Assembly: GCF_000219605.1 (NCBI RefSeq)
Contig: NC_015740.1
Coordinates: forward strand, 4,216,001-4,280,000
Reading direction: 5' to 3'
DNA: 64,000 bases
Origin: Stutzerimonas stutzeri
GTDB taxonomy: Bacteria > Pseudomonadota > Gammaproteobacteria > Pseudomonadales > Pseudomonadaceae
Shown here: piece after piece, positions 47,420-55,591 of the stretch
Layout of the letters: every line of letters begins with the position of its first letter
Numbering within the stretch: position 1 is the first letter of the stretch
The notes under the pieces: generated by a model
What the model was told of the DNA's origin: nothing
What the model saw: the letters and a program-made list of their open reading frames with translations, nothing else
Database searches by the model: none
Position numbers and translations under genes: made by a program

Positions 47420-48772
47420 ATGCCTCTGACGTTACGCCGCGCCGCCGCCCTGCTGCTCGGAGCGCTCTATCTGCCGCTAGTGGCTGCAGCAGACAACCAG
47501 CCGACCCACGAGTTCTTCCTCGACAATGGCCTGAAGGTGATCGTTCGCGAGGATCACCGCGCCCCGGTGGTGGTTTCCCAGCTCTGGTACAAGGTCGGCT
47601 CCAGCTACGAGACCGCCGGCCAGACAGGCCTGTCCCATGCCCTCGAACACATGATGTTCAAGGGCAGCCGCAAGCTCGACGCCGGCGAAGCCTCGCGCAT
47701 CCTGCGTGAGCTGGGCGCCGAGGAAAACGCCTTCACCAGCGACGACTACACCGCCTACTACCAGGTGCTGGCCCGCGACCGTCTGGCCGTGGCCTTCGAA
47801 CTCGAAGCCGATCGCCTGGCCAGCCTCAAGCTGCCGCCAGAAGAGTTCGCCCGCGAGATCGAAGTGATCAAGGAAGAACGCCGCCTGCGCACCGACGACA
47901 AGCCCAGCTCGCTGGCCTATGAGCGCTTCAAGACCATCGCCTATCCGGCCAGCGGCTACCGCAACCCGACCATCGGCTGGATGGATGACCTCAATCGCAT
48001 GCAGGCCGAAGAGCTGCGTGCCTGGTACGAGCAATGGTATGCGCCGAACAATGCCACCCTGGTGGTGGTCGGCGACGTGACGGCCGACGAGGTACGCGGG
48101 CTGGCCGAGCGTTTCTTCGGCGGCATCGAACGGCGCGAGGTGCCGACGGCCAAGCGGCCGCTGGAACTGGACGAGCCGGGCGAGCGCCGCCTCAGGCTGC
48201 ACGTGAGGACGCAGTTGCCGACATTGCTGATGGCGTTCAACGCCCCCAGTCTCGCGACCGAGGAGAACGCCCGCCAGGTGCACGCGCTGCGGTTGATCTC
48301 CGCCCTGCTCGACGGTGGCTACAGCGCACGTCTGCCGGAGCGGCTGGAACGCGGCGAGGAGCTGGTGACCAGCGCCTCGGCCTGGTACGACGCCTACGCC
48401 CGCGGCGACAGCCTGTTTGTCCTGAGCGCCGCGCCGAACATGCAGAAAGGCCGCTCCCTGGAAGAAGTCGAAGCCGGTCTCTGGCGGGAACTGGACGCGC
48501 TCAAGGAGACGCCACCCTCGGCGGACGAACTCGAGCGGGTTCGCGCCCAGGTCATCGCCGGGCTGGTCTACGAGCGCGATTCCATCACCCAGCAGGCCAC
48601 CACCATCGGCAAGCTGGAAACCGTCGGCCTGTCCTGGCGGCTGATGGACGAGGAGCTGGCGGCGCTCGAGGCCGTCACACCCGAAGACATCCAGCAGGCT
48701 GCGCGCAGCTATTTCACCCGCTCGCGCCTGAGCGTCGCCCATGTTCTGCCCGAGGAAGCCCGAAATGAGTGA
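47420..48772 (+). CDS. M16 family zinc metalloprotease (active subunit)
   Basis: A 450-residue secreted pitrilysin-family peptidase. Signal peptide at ~1-22 (ALLLGALYLPLVAAADN). The inverted zinc motif HALEH is in GLSHALEHMMFKGS, with a downstream Glu-rich helix (EFAREIEVIKEERR) supplying the third ligand. The start ATG at 47420 is chosen because it begins directly with the signal peptide. The next gene overlaps by 8 bases and encodes a zinc-less partner, as in other M16 heterodimers. Confidence 0.92.
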   Translation: MPLTLRRAAALLLGALYLPLVAAADNQPTHEFFLDNGLKVIVREDHRAPVVVSQLWYKVGSSYETAGQTGLSHALEHMMFKGSRKLDAGEASRILRELGAEENAFTSDDYTAYYQVLARDRLAVAFELEADRLASLKLPPEEFAREIEVIKEERRLRTDDKPSSLAYERFKTIAYPASGYRNPTIGWMDDLNRMQAEELRAWYEQWYAPNNATLVVVGDVTADEVRGLAERFFGGIERREVPTAKRPLELDEPGERRLRLHVRTQLPTLLMAFNAPSLATEENARQVHALRLISALLDGGYSARLPERLERGEELVTSASAWYDAYARGDSLFVLSAAPNMQKGRSLEEVEAGLWRELDALKETPPSADELERVRAQVIAGLVYERDSITQQATTIGKLETVGLSWRLMDEELAALEAVTPEDIQQAARSYFTRSRLSVAHVLPEEARNE

Positions 48773-50306
48773 TTGCAAAGCCCTGCGCAACGGCCTGCTT
48801 GGCCTGCTGCTGGCGGCCAGCTTCGGCCTGGCGGGCTGCGATGAAGGCTCCACCGCCCTGCCGCGCCCCGGCGAACCAGTGAAACAGGACGTGGCCCGCG
48901 AGGCCGCCCAACCCGCCGTAGCGAGCGAAACGGCCACGGCAGCGGAGAAACCGCGCCTCGAGTCCCTCAGCGAACTGAGCGACCAGCCGCTGGCCCGACG
49001 CAAACTGGACATCCAGAGCTGGCAGACCGCCGAAGGTGCCAAGGTGCTGTTCGTCGAGGCTCGCGAGCTGCCGATGTTCGACCTGCGCCTGACCTTCTCC
49101 GCCGGCAGCAGCCAGGACGGTGACGTACCCGGCCTGGCGCTGCTGACCAATGCCATGCTCAACGAGGGCGTCGAAGGCAAGGACGTCAGCGCCATCGCCC
49201 GTGGTTTCGAAGGCCTCGGCGCAGACTTCGGCAACGGCTCCTACCGCGACATGGCGGTGGTCAGCCTGCGCAGCCTGAGCGCGCCGGACAAGCGCGAGCC
49301 GGCACTGGCGCTGTTCAATCAGGTCATCGGCCAGCCGACCTTCCCCGAGGACTCGCTGCAGCGGATCAAGAACCAGCTGCTGGCCGGCTTCGAATTCCAG
49401 AAGCAGAACCCCGGCAAGCTGGCCAGCCTGGAGCTGTTCGCCCAGCTATATGGCAATCACCCGTACGCCCACCCCAGCGAAGGCACGCCCGAGTCGATTC
49501 CGGCGATCGGCGTCGAGCAGCTGCGCGACTTCCATGCCCGTGCCTACGCGGCTGGAAATGCGGTGATCGCGCTGGTCGGCGACCTTTCCCGTGAGGAAGC
49601 CGAAGCACTCGCCGCCCAGGTTTCCGCCGCGCTGCCACAAGGTCCGGCACTGCCGACGACGCCCTCGCCCCAACCACCCGCGGCCGGCAAGCACCACATC
49701 GACTTCCCCTCCAACCAAAGCCACCTGATGCTGGCCCAGCTCGGCATCCCTCGTGGCCATCCGGACTATGCGGCGCTTTATCTGGGCAATCAAATCCTCG
49801 GCGGTGGCGGTTTCGGTACGCGACTGATGGAAGAAGTACGGGAGAAGCGCGGCCTGACCTACGGCATCTATTCCGGCTTCAGCCCGATGCGCGCCGAAGG
49901 GCCGTTCATGATCAGCATGCAGACTCGCGCCGAACTCACCGATGGCGCATTGGAACTGGTGCAGCAGCTGGTACGCGATTACCTCGCCGAAGGCCCGACC
50001 GAGGCCGAGCTGGAGCGCAGCAAGCGCGAGATCGCCGGCAGTTTCCCGCTGTCCACCGCCAGTAACGCCGATATCGTCGGCCAGCTCGGCAGCATCGGCT
50101 TCTACGGCCTGCCGCTGACCTACCTGGAAGACTTCATGGGCGAAATCCAGGCGCTGACGGTCGAACAGGTCAAGAACGCGATGAACAAGCACCTGCAGGA
50201 AGATGCCTTCGTCATCGTCACAGCCGGGCCCAGCGTCGAGCAGCAACCGCTGCCGCCGCCCAGCGAAAAACCAATCGAACAGCCCAGCGGCGTTCCGGAG
50301 CATTGA
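48765..50306 (+). CDS. M16 family lipoprotein, non-catalytic partner
   Basis: A 513-residue M16-fold protein. Residues 1-23 are a lipoprotein signal with lipobox LAGC (Cys ~24). At the position of the zinc motif it reads ALLTNAMLNEGVEG, with no HxxEH, so it should be inactive itself and may form the second half of a heterodimer with the upstream peptidase. The C-terminal half keeps the conserved GGGFGTRLMEEVREKRGLTYGI segment. Confidence 0.9.
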   Translation: MSDCKALRNGLLGLLLAASFGLAGCDEGSTALPRPGEPVKQDVAREAAQPAVASETATAAEKPRLESLSELSDQPLARRKLDIQSWQTAEGAKVLFVEARELPMFDLRLTFSAGSSQDGDVPGLALLTNAMLNEGVEGKDVSAIARGFEGLGADFGNGSYRDMAVVSLRSLSAPDKREPALALFNQVIGQPTFPEDSLQRIKNQLLAGFEFQKQNPGKLASLELFAQLYGNHPYAHPSEGTPESIPAIGVEQLRDFHARAYAAGNAVIALVGDLSREEAEALAAQVSAALPQGPALPTTPSPQPPAAGKHHIDFPSNQSHLMLAQLGIPRGHPDYAALYLGNQILGGGGFGTRLMEEVREKRGLTYGIYSGFSPMRAEGPFMISMQTRAELTDGALELVQQLVRDYLAEGPTEAELERSKREIAGSFPLSTASNADIVGQLGSIGFYGLPLTYLEDFMGEIQALTVEQVKNAMNKHLQEDAFVIVTAGPSVEQQPLPPPSEKPIEQPSGVPEH

Positions 50307-50908
50307 TGGCCAATCCACCCATTCGCCCCAGCGCCCATGGCGGCCAGGGCCAGTTGCGCATCATCGGCGGCGAATGGCGCTCGCGCCGCTTCAGCTTCCC
50401 CGATGCCGAAGGCCTGCGGCCGACGCCGGACCGGGTCCGCGAAACCCTGTTCAACTGGCTGGCGCCCTACCTTTCGGGCGCGCGGGTGCTCGACCCGTTC
50501 ACCGGCAGCGGCGCGCTCTATCTGGAGGCGCTGTCGCGTGGCGCCAGCATGGCCCTGGCGCTGGACGTGAACGCCAACGCCATCGCCAGCCTGCGCAAGC
50601 ACCTGGACACCCTCAACTGCGGCCACGGCCAGCTGTTGCAGAGCGATGCCCTGCGCTATCTGGACAGCCAGACGCCAGCGCCCTTCGACCTGGTCTTTCT
50701 CGACCCGCCGTTCAACAGGAACCTGCTGCAGCCGGCCTGCGAGCTGCTCGAAGGCAAGGGTTGGCTGGCCGCGCACGCCTGGGTCTACACCGAAAGCGAA
50801 GCGCCGCCTTCCAGCCTCGGCCTGCCCGGCAACTGGCGACTGCATCGGGAGAAGAAGGCCGGCAAGGTGCACTACGCACTCTGGGAGCGCCACGCACCCA
50901 CCGCTTGA
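50306..50908 (+). CDS. rsmD: 16S rRNA m2G966 methyltransferase RsmD
   Basis: A 200-residue SAM methyltransferase modifying G966 of 16S rRNA. RIIGGEWRSRRF at the N-terminus, TPDRVRETLFNWL, VLDPFTGSGALYLEALSRGA (SAM loop) and the catalytic FLDPPFNR are all family hallmarks. The ATG overlaps the preceding TGA (TTGATG). Confidence 0.95.
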   Translation: MANPPIRPSAHGGQGQLRIIGGEWRSRRFSFPDAEGLRPTPDRVRETLFNWLAPYLSGARVLDPFTGSGALYLEALSRGASMALALDVNANAIASLRKHLDTLNCGHGQLLQSDALRYLDSQTPAPFDLVFLDPPFNRNLLQPACELLEGKGWLAAHAWVYTESEAPPSSLGLPGNWRLHREKKAGKVHYALWERHAPTA

Positions 50909-50919
50909 AGTCGGCGACG

Positions 50920-51324
50920 TCAGTAGAAGTCGACGGTCTGACCGTTGCGATCGAAGGCCAGGAAGCGGCCGACGTTGCCGGTCTCGATGGCGCTGACCAT
51001 CATCTTCAGTGGCTGCTCGGCCTCGTCTGCGTTCGGCGTGATGCCGGCCTGGCCGGGCAGCGCCGCGGCGAACAGCAGGTCCCAGGCCACGCCGGTGCGC
51101 TCGGATTCTTCACGCAGCGCGGCGAAGTCGCTCAGTTCCTCGGGTAGCTTGTCGACGCAGAGCACCGGTTTCAGCGAACCGCCGGCGTTTTCCTCGAAAC
51201 GCTGGCGCTCGGCCTCGGTGGCGTCCTCGGGCAGTTCAGCGCTGACAAAGACGAACAGCAGGCGCTGGGGCTCGCGCTCCTGGCGTGCGGCGCCGAGCAG
51301 TTGGTCGAAGGGGGTAGGCGTCAT
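50920..51324 (-). CDS. small conserved protein of unknown function
   Basis: A 134-residue acidic soluble protein. Similar proteins in pseudomonads are, I believe, often labelled ribonucleotide reductase subunit alpha, but none of the catalytic features of that enzyme is present and it is far too short. Visible features: PQRLLFVFVSAELPEDAT near the start, a Gly-Gly turn followed by LKPVLCVDKLPEELS, and a C-terminal MMVSAIETGNVGRFLAFDR. No signal peptide or membrane helix. The ATG at 51324 (MTPTPFDQLL) is preferred over the upstream in-frame ATG at 51438. Convergent with rsmD, divergent from the hydrolase. Confidence 0.75.
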   Translation of the reverse strand: MTPTPFDQLLGAARQEREPQRLLFVFVSAELPEDATEAERQRFEENAGGSLKPVLCVDKLPEELSDFAALREESERTGVAWDLLFAAALPGQAGITPNADEAEQPLKMMVSAIETGNVGRFLAFDRNGQTVDFY

Positions 51325-51496
51325 GGGCAGGGTTCCGGATAAGACTATCGCGTCACTCTCCACCCCTTGGGCGGCGCTGACCATATCCCCAAAGGCGTAA
51401 TTCGCCGGGCGGCAGGCATCATTCAATGCCTGCATCATGCTTTTCTTCGAGCCGCCAACGCTCTAACGTCGGAGCAAACGAGGAACCCGAGCGACC

Positions 51497-52474
51497 GTGT
51501 CCGAAACCTTCCAACCCGCCTGGTGGCTTCCCGGGCCGCACTTGCAGACCTTGTGGAACCCCTTCTTTCGCAAGGCGCCGCGTCTCGAACGCCGGCGTGA
51601 GCGACTGTGGCTGGCCGATGGCGATTTCATCGACCTGGACTGGCACGGCCCGCATGAGGCCACGGCGCCACTGGTGCTGGTGCTGCACGGGCTGACCGGC
51701 TCGTCCAGCTCGCTCTATGTGCTCGGCCTGCAGCAACAACTGGCCGCGCGCGGCTGGGCCAGCGTCGCCATCAACTGGCGCGGCTGCTCGGGCGAGCCGA
51801 ACCTGTTGCCGCGCGCCTACCACTCCGGCGCCAGCGACGACCTTGCCGAAGTCATCGGCCATCTGCAGGCCAAGCGCCCGCTGGCACCGCTGTATGCGGT
51901 CGGCTACTCGCTGGGTGGCAACGTGCTGCTCAAGTACCTGGGCGAAAGCGGCATCGGCAGCCCGCTGCGCAAGGCGGTCGCGGTGTCGGTGCCGTTTCGC
52001 CTGGACCAGTGCGCCGATCGCATCGGCCTGGGTTTCTCCCGCGTCTACCAGGCGCACTTCATGAAGGCCATGGTCGCCTATGTGAAGGACAAGCAGCAGC
52101 GTTTCCAGCATGAAGGCCTGACCGAGCACCTGGGCGCCCTGCAGCGCCTGGGTCCGCTGCAGGGCATGCGCACCTTCTGGGACTTCGACGGCCGCTTCAC
52201 CGCACCGCTGCACGGCTACAGCGACGCCCAGGACTACTACCGCCGTGCCTCCAGCCGCTACTACCTGCCAGAGATCACGACACCAACCCTGCTGATCCAG
52301 GCCGCGGACGACCCCTTCGTGTTTCGCCACAGCGTGCCGGAACCAACCGAACTGTCGGCGACCACAACCCTGGAGCTGCACCGCCGCGGCGGCCACGTCG
52401 GCTTTGTCGAAGGCACACCGCGCCGCCCGCGTTACTACCTGGATCGGCGCATTCCGCAGTGGCTGGCGGGCTGA
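51497..52474 (+). CDS. YheT-type alpha/beta hydrolase
   Basis: A 325-residue AB-hydrolase-4 family protein starting with GTG. The N-terminal PAWWLPGPHLQTLWNPFFR is typical of YheT. The nucleophile elbow is AVGYSLGGNVLLKYL, VLVLHGLTGSSSS is the oxyanion loop, and the catalytic Asp and His lie in QAADDPF and GGHVGF. Likely a carboxylesterase of unknown substrate. It ends 6 bases from the convergent adaptor gene. Confidence 0.9.
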   Translation: MSETFQPAWWLPGPHLQTLWNPFFRKAPRLERRRERLWLADGDFIDLDWHGPHEATAPLVLVLHGLTGSSSSLYVLGLQQQLAARGWASVAINWRGCSGEPNLLPRAYHSGASDDLAEVIGHLQAKRPLAPLYAVGYSLGGNVLLKYLGESGIGSPLRKAVAVSVPFRLDQCADRIGLGFSRVYQAHFMKAMVAYVKDKQQRFQHEGLTEHLGALQRLGPLQGMRTFWDFDGRFTAPLHGYSDAQDYYRRASSRYYLPEITTPTLLIQAADDPFVFRHSVPEPTELSATTTLELHRRGGHVGFVEGTPRRPRYYLDRRIPQWLAG

Positions 52475-52489
52475 GACGTTTCAGCCGCC
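52465..52489. terminator. hairpin between convergent genes
   Basis: GGC-g-GGCTGA pairs with TCAGCC-GCC over the 6-base gap between two convergent stop codons. There is no T-tract; a bidirectional factor-dependent terminator is possible. Confidence 0.35.
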
Positions 52490-53497
52490 AAATGGCAACC
52501 ATCGGTGCGGGAAGCGCGCCTTGAGACCGAGCCGGTCAATACGCCACTCAGGCGGCAGACCATCGTGCACCCGCGCAATCACGCGCAGCCTGCGTGTCGG
52601 CGCACTGAACGGTGGGCGCAGTTCGACCGGCACCGGCGCGGCATCGTCCACCGCCTGAATCACTACCGCCTGGCGTTGACTATGGTCGGGAAAGATCAGC
52701 GTCAGCAGCTTTCCGGGTGTGGCCTCGGCAGCGTGGCGCGGATCGAGATAAACCCAGACCTGCGCCTCGCCGTCGCCCTCGACGCGCAACAGGGGCGTGC
52801 CCGGCCCGACGTTCTCGCCAGGCGCGACGAGGATTTCGCCGACGCGACCATCGTTCTCGGCATGCATTTCCAACCCCTGCAACCGGCTGTCCAGCCAGGC
52901 AAGCTCCAGGTCGCGCTGGCGCTGCTCGGGTCCGATCTCCGGCTGGCGCCGCTGCTCCAGCTGATACAGGTCGCGGAGCCGCGCGTCACGCTGGTCGGTG
53001 GCCGCCAACAGTTCGCCACGGGTAGCCGCGCCCGCTTCGAACAGGCGCTGGACCTGCTGCACGCGCGCCTCGGCACGGGCGAGCAAGCCCTGCAACAGTG
53101 CACGCTCCGCGGCCAGAGTCTCTGCGCCGGGACTATTCGACGGCACGCTCGCCGCCTGCAGCAGGAAGCGCCGCGCACGCCACTCCGGATTATCCAGACG
53201 AACCAGCACGTCGCCCGCCGTCACCCGTTGCCCCGGCTGCACCAGCACCTGCTGGACCTGCGCTCCGTCGCGCGCGCGCAACTCGCTGCCCGGCAGGTGC
53301 AGCTGCGCAGGCGCCTCGATCAGCCAGAGCGTAAGCATCCAGCGGCCGACCAGCCACAACAGCGGGCTGAGCACCGCCAACAGGATGAGGTACCAGCGCA
53401 GCCGGAAGGCCAGGCGCTTGCCCGGCGCGTAGAGCACCTGCAGGCCCTGCTCCTGGGTCGGTTGCTGCTCCTTGGCGCTGGAGAATTTGATCTTCAT
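52481..53497 (-). CDS. HlyD-family periplasmic adaptor of a polysaccharide export locus
   Basis: A 338-residue membrane-fusion protein. One N-terminal inner-membrane helix (~34-55) is followed by a split biotinyl-lipoyl-like domain (QVQQVLVQPGQRVTAGDVLVRL, later GRVGEILVAPGENV), a coiled-coil hairpin (~115-205, Gln/Arg/Leu-rich) and a beta-barrel end. No ABC or MFS transporter gene is beside it. Instead it lies 9 bases after a TolC-like gene and downstream of a glycosyltransferase, an arrangement that recalls Alg44, the HlyD-like partner of the alginate synthase. Inferred role: bridge between the synthase and the outer-membrane channel. Last gene of the four-gene unit. Confidence 0.8.
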   Translation of the reverse strand: MKIKFSSAKEQQPTQEQGLQVLYAPGKRLAFRLRWYLILLAVLSPLLWLVGRWMLTLWLIEAPAQLHLPGSELRARDGAQVQQVLVQPGQRVTAGDVLVRLDNPEWRARRFLLQAASVPSNSPGAETLAAERALLQGLLARAEARVQQVQRLFEAGAATRGELLAATDQRDARLRDLYQLEQRRQPEIGPEQRQRDLELAWLDSRLQGLEMHAENDGRVGEILVAPGENVGPGTPLLRVEGDGEAQVWVYLDPRHAAEATPGKLLTLIFPDHSQRQAVVIQAVDDAAPVPVELRPPFSAPTRRLRVIARVHDGLPPEWRIDRLGLKARFPHRWLPFGG

Positions 53498-53506
53498 GCG
53501 ATGTGC

Positions 53507-55591
53507 TCAATGGGGATAGTGAGACCAGTCCTGCCAGTCGATGCCGGTGATGGCCTGCGTCTGCAGACGCTGACGCCAGCGTTCGGTCTGTGCCTGCAAT
53601 TGCGCGCGGGATGCGCCACTCCAGCTCTCATCCGGCGCCAGCTGCGGCTCCACGCTCTGTGCCAGCCGGAACGACAAGCCCGGCCAGCGCCGCGCGATCT
53701 CCGTCGCCAGCCCCCCGCTGCGTTCAGGGTTGCGGGTATAAATCATCAGGCTGACCCGATGCACGCCACGCTGCTGCAACCGACAGGGCACGCAGTATTC
53801 GCCGGCGCGCGGTGCGGCGAACCAGCGGTGATGGCTGGACAGCTCAAGCGGCCAGGGACTGACGCTCGCGGCCGCCGTCAGCGTATCCATCCAGTCGCGC
53901 AGCCGCGCCTCGGGGACCGGCCAGCCGAGCTGCTCGACTTCCAGATCCAGATGCAGACCGGCGAACGGCAGCGTCGTCAGCTCACCGAGCAGATCGAGCA
54001 ACCCCTGACGCCCCTCGGGTTGTAGCCAGTGCGGATCGCCGAGCAGCAGCAGCACCTCGAATCCCTGTTCGCGCGCGGCACTGAGCAACACGCGCAACTG
54101 GCCGCGCAAGCGCTCCGGCTCAGCCACTTGGGCAGCGTCGAGGCCGAGGTAGAGACGCTGCATGCCGGCCGCTCGCAGTTGCGCCAGCACCTCGGCGCGC
54201 TGGCGCTCGTCGAACAGTGCGCGGCTGTTCCAGACATACACACCCTGGCGCCAGCTTGCTGAGTCAGTCGCCACGCGCTTATCCCGGTCCGGCTGCAGCG
54301 CCTGCCAGTCGTTCTCCGCTGGCCCCAGCAACGACGAACGTCCTCCGTCCTCATCAATGAACAAGCGCAACGCTGCTTCCCGCAGCCACAACCCGTGCCA
54401 GGCGGCAATCAGGCGCAAACCGGCGTAGCCATGCTCCAGCTCGGCGGCCAGGCTGCCGAGGTAGGCTTGCTCGACATCGCCGTCGCGGCGCAGGCGCTGC
54501 TCGCGCACAGCTAACGCCGCCACTTCCAGTTGCTCGCGCGCCTGCAGCAGTTCATCCGCGGCCAGGCGCTGGGCACGCAGCGCCTGCCCGAGTCCCTGTA
54601 GCAACTGTTCACGCTCGGCTTCGAGCTGCGCCAGTGCCACCTGATGACGCGCCTCACCCTCGTTGCCCCGCGCCTGACCGTAGGACAGCGGATCGAACGG
54701 AGCCGACAGGCTGATGCTCGCCACTAGGCCATTGCCTGGCTTGCTGCCACCGTTACGGTCTTCGTAGCTCTGCGCCACGCTGAAATTCGAGTCGACCCCG
54801 GCATACCAAGGGCTTTGCCGATTCCGCTCCGCCTGACTCACCTGGCCGCGCCGCTCCTGCAGACGTGGATGCACCTCGAGCTGCTGCAACCAGGCGCTCA
54901 GAGGCTGCGCGCTTGCCGCCAGTGCTTCGGTCTGGGCCTGGCTTTGCGGCTCGATGGGCTGCCCACTGAGTGACTGCAGGCTGTAGCGAGTTTCTTCCAG
55001 CACCGGCTCAACCGCCGCACAACGACGCTGCAACGCCTGCCAGCGGCCATCCTGCAGGCGCGCCTCGGAAGCCAGCAGCCAGCCCTCGCGCAGACGCACC
55101 GCCAGCTGCTCGCGCGCGCGTCGCGCAGGCTCGGCGATCCCGTCGCACCAGCGCAGCTCCTCCTGCGCTCGCCACCAGTCGGCATAGGCGCTGCGCAGCG
55201 CCAGCCGTTGCTCGACACGGGCCAGCTGCAGACGGGCCTGCTGTTGCTGACGCTGGTCTTCCACGCTGCGTACCGCATCCAGCTGGCGTTTCAGGCTGCC
55301 CAGCAGCGGATGGCGCAAACCAAGCGCCAGATCGCGACCGTAGTAGTCGTCGCGCACCTCTTCGGTCACCAGCTCCCGATAGCGCCCCGTCCCTGCCGAA
55401 GCGAACCACTGCCAACCGGCCTCGGCTTCGCGCTGCCGCTGCAGCGCCTCGAGGGCCACGCGTTCGGCCTCTGCCGCGCGCAGGGCCGGCGCGCTATCGA
55501 CGCGATCCAGCAACGTCGGCAGCGGTAGCACATCGGCCAGACAGGGCGAGCCCAGCCACAGCAGACCGAGCACAAAGAACGCTCGCAGCAT
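53507..55591 (-). CDS. TolC-like outer-membrane channel fused to a glycosidase-like domain
   Basis: A 694-residue exported protein. Signal peptide ~1-19 (AFFVLGLLWLGSPCLA). Residues ~20-405 form a TolC/OEP-type domain: LPTLLDRVDSAPALRAAEAE, long coiled coils and the second repeat beginning near NRQSPWYAGVDSNFSV, with SISLSAPFD matching a TolC beta strand. From ~435 the sequence changes to a TIM-barrel-like fold: YVWNSRALFD, GMQRLYLGLDAAQ, GLHLDLEVEQLG, VSLMIYTRNPER and GIDWQDWSHY at the end. LDLEVE and the aromatic C-terminus suggest a carbohydrate-active domain of unassigned family. The start overlaps the glycosyltransferase stop (TGATG); an upstream ATG at 55621 lies inside that gene. The fusion of exit channel and hydrolase-like domain is unusual. 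Confidence 0.78.
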   Translation of the reverse strand: MLRAFFVLGLLWLGSPCLADVLPLPTLLDRVDSAPALRAAEAERVALEALQRQREAEAGWQWFASAGTGRYRELVTEEVRDDYYGRDLALGLRHPLLGSLKRQLDAVRSVEDQRQQQQARLQLARVEQRLALRSAYADWWRAQEELRWCDGIAEPARRAREQLAVRLREGWLLASEARLQDGRWQALQRRCAAVEPVLEETRYSLQSLSGQPIEPQSQAQTEALAASAQPLSAWLQQLEVHPRLQERRGQVSQAERNRQSPWYAGVDSNFSVAQSYEDRNGGSKPGNGLVASISLSAPFDPLSYGQARGNEGEARHQVALAQLEAEREQLLQGLGQALRAQRLAADELLQAREQLEVAALAVREQRLRRDGDVEQAYLGSLAAELEHGYAGLRLIAAWHGLWLREAALRLFIDEDGGRSSLLGPAENDWQALQPDRDKRVATDSASWRQGVYVWNSRALFDERQRAEVLAQLRAAGMQRLYLGLDAAQVAEPERLRGQLRVLLSAAREQGFEVLLLLGDPHWLQPEGRQGLLDLLGELTTLPFAGLHLDLEVEQLGWPVPEARLRDWMDTLTAAASVSPWPLELSSHHRWFAAPRAGEYCVPCRLQQRGVHRVSLMIYTRNPERSGGLATEIARRWPGLSFRLAQSVEPQLAPDESWSGASRAQLQAQTERWRQRLQTQAITGIDWQDWSHYPH

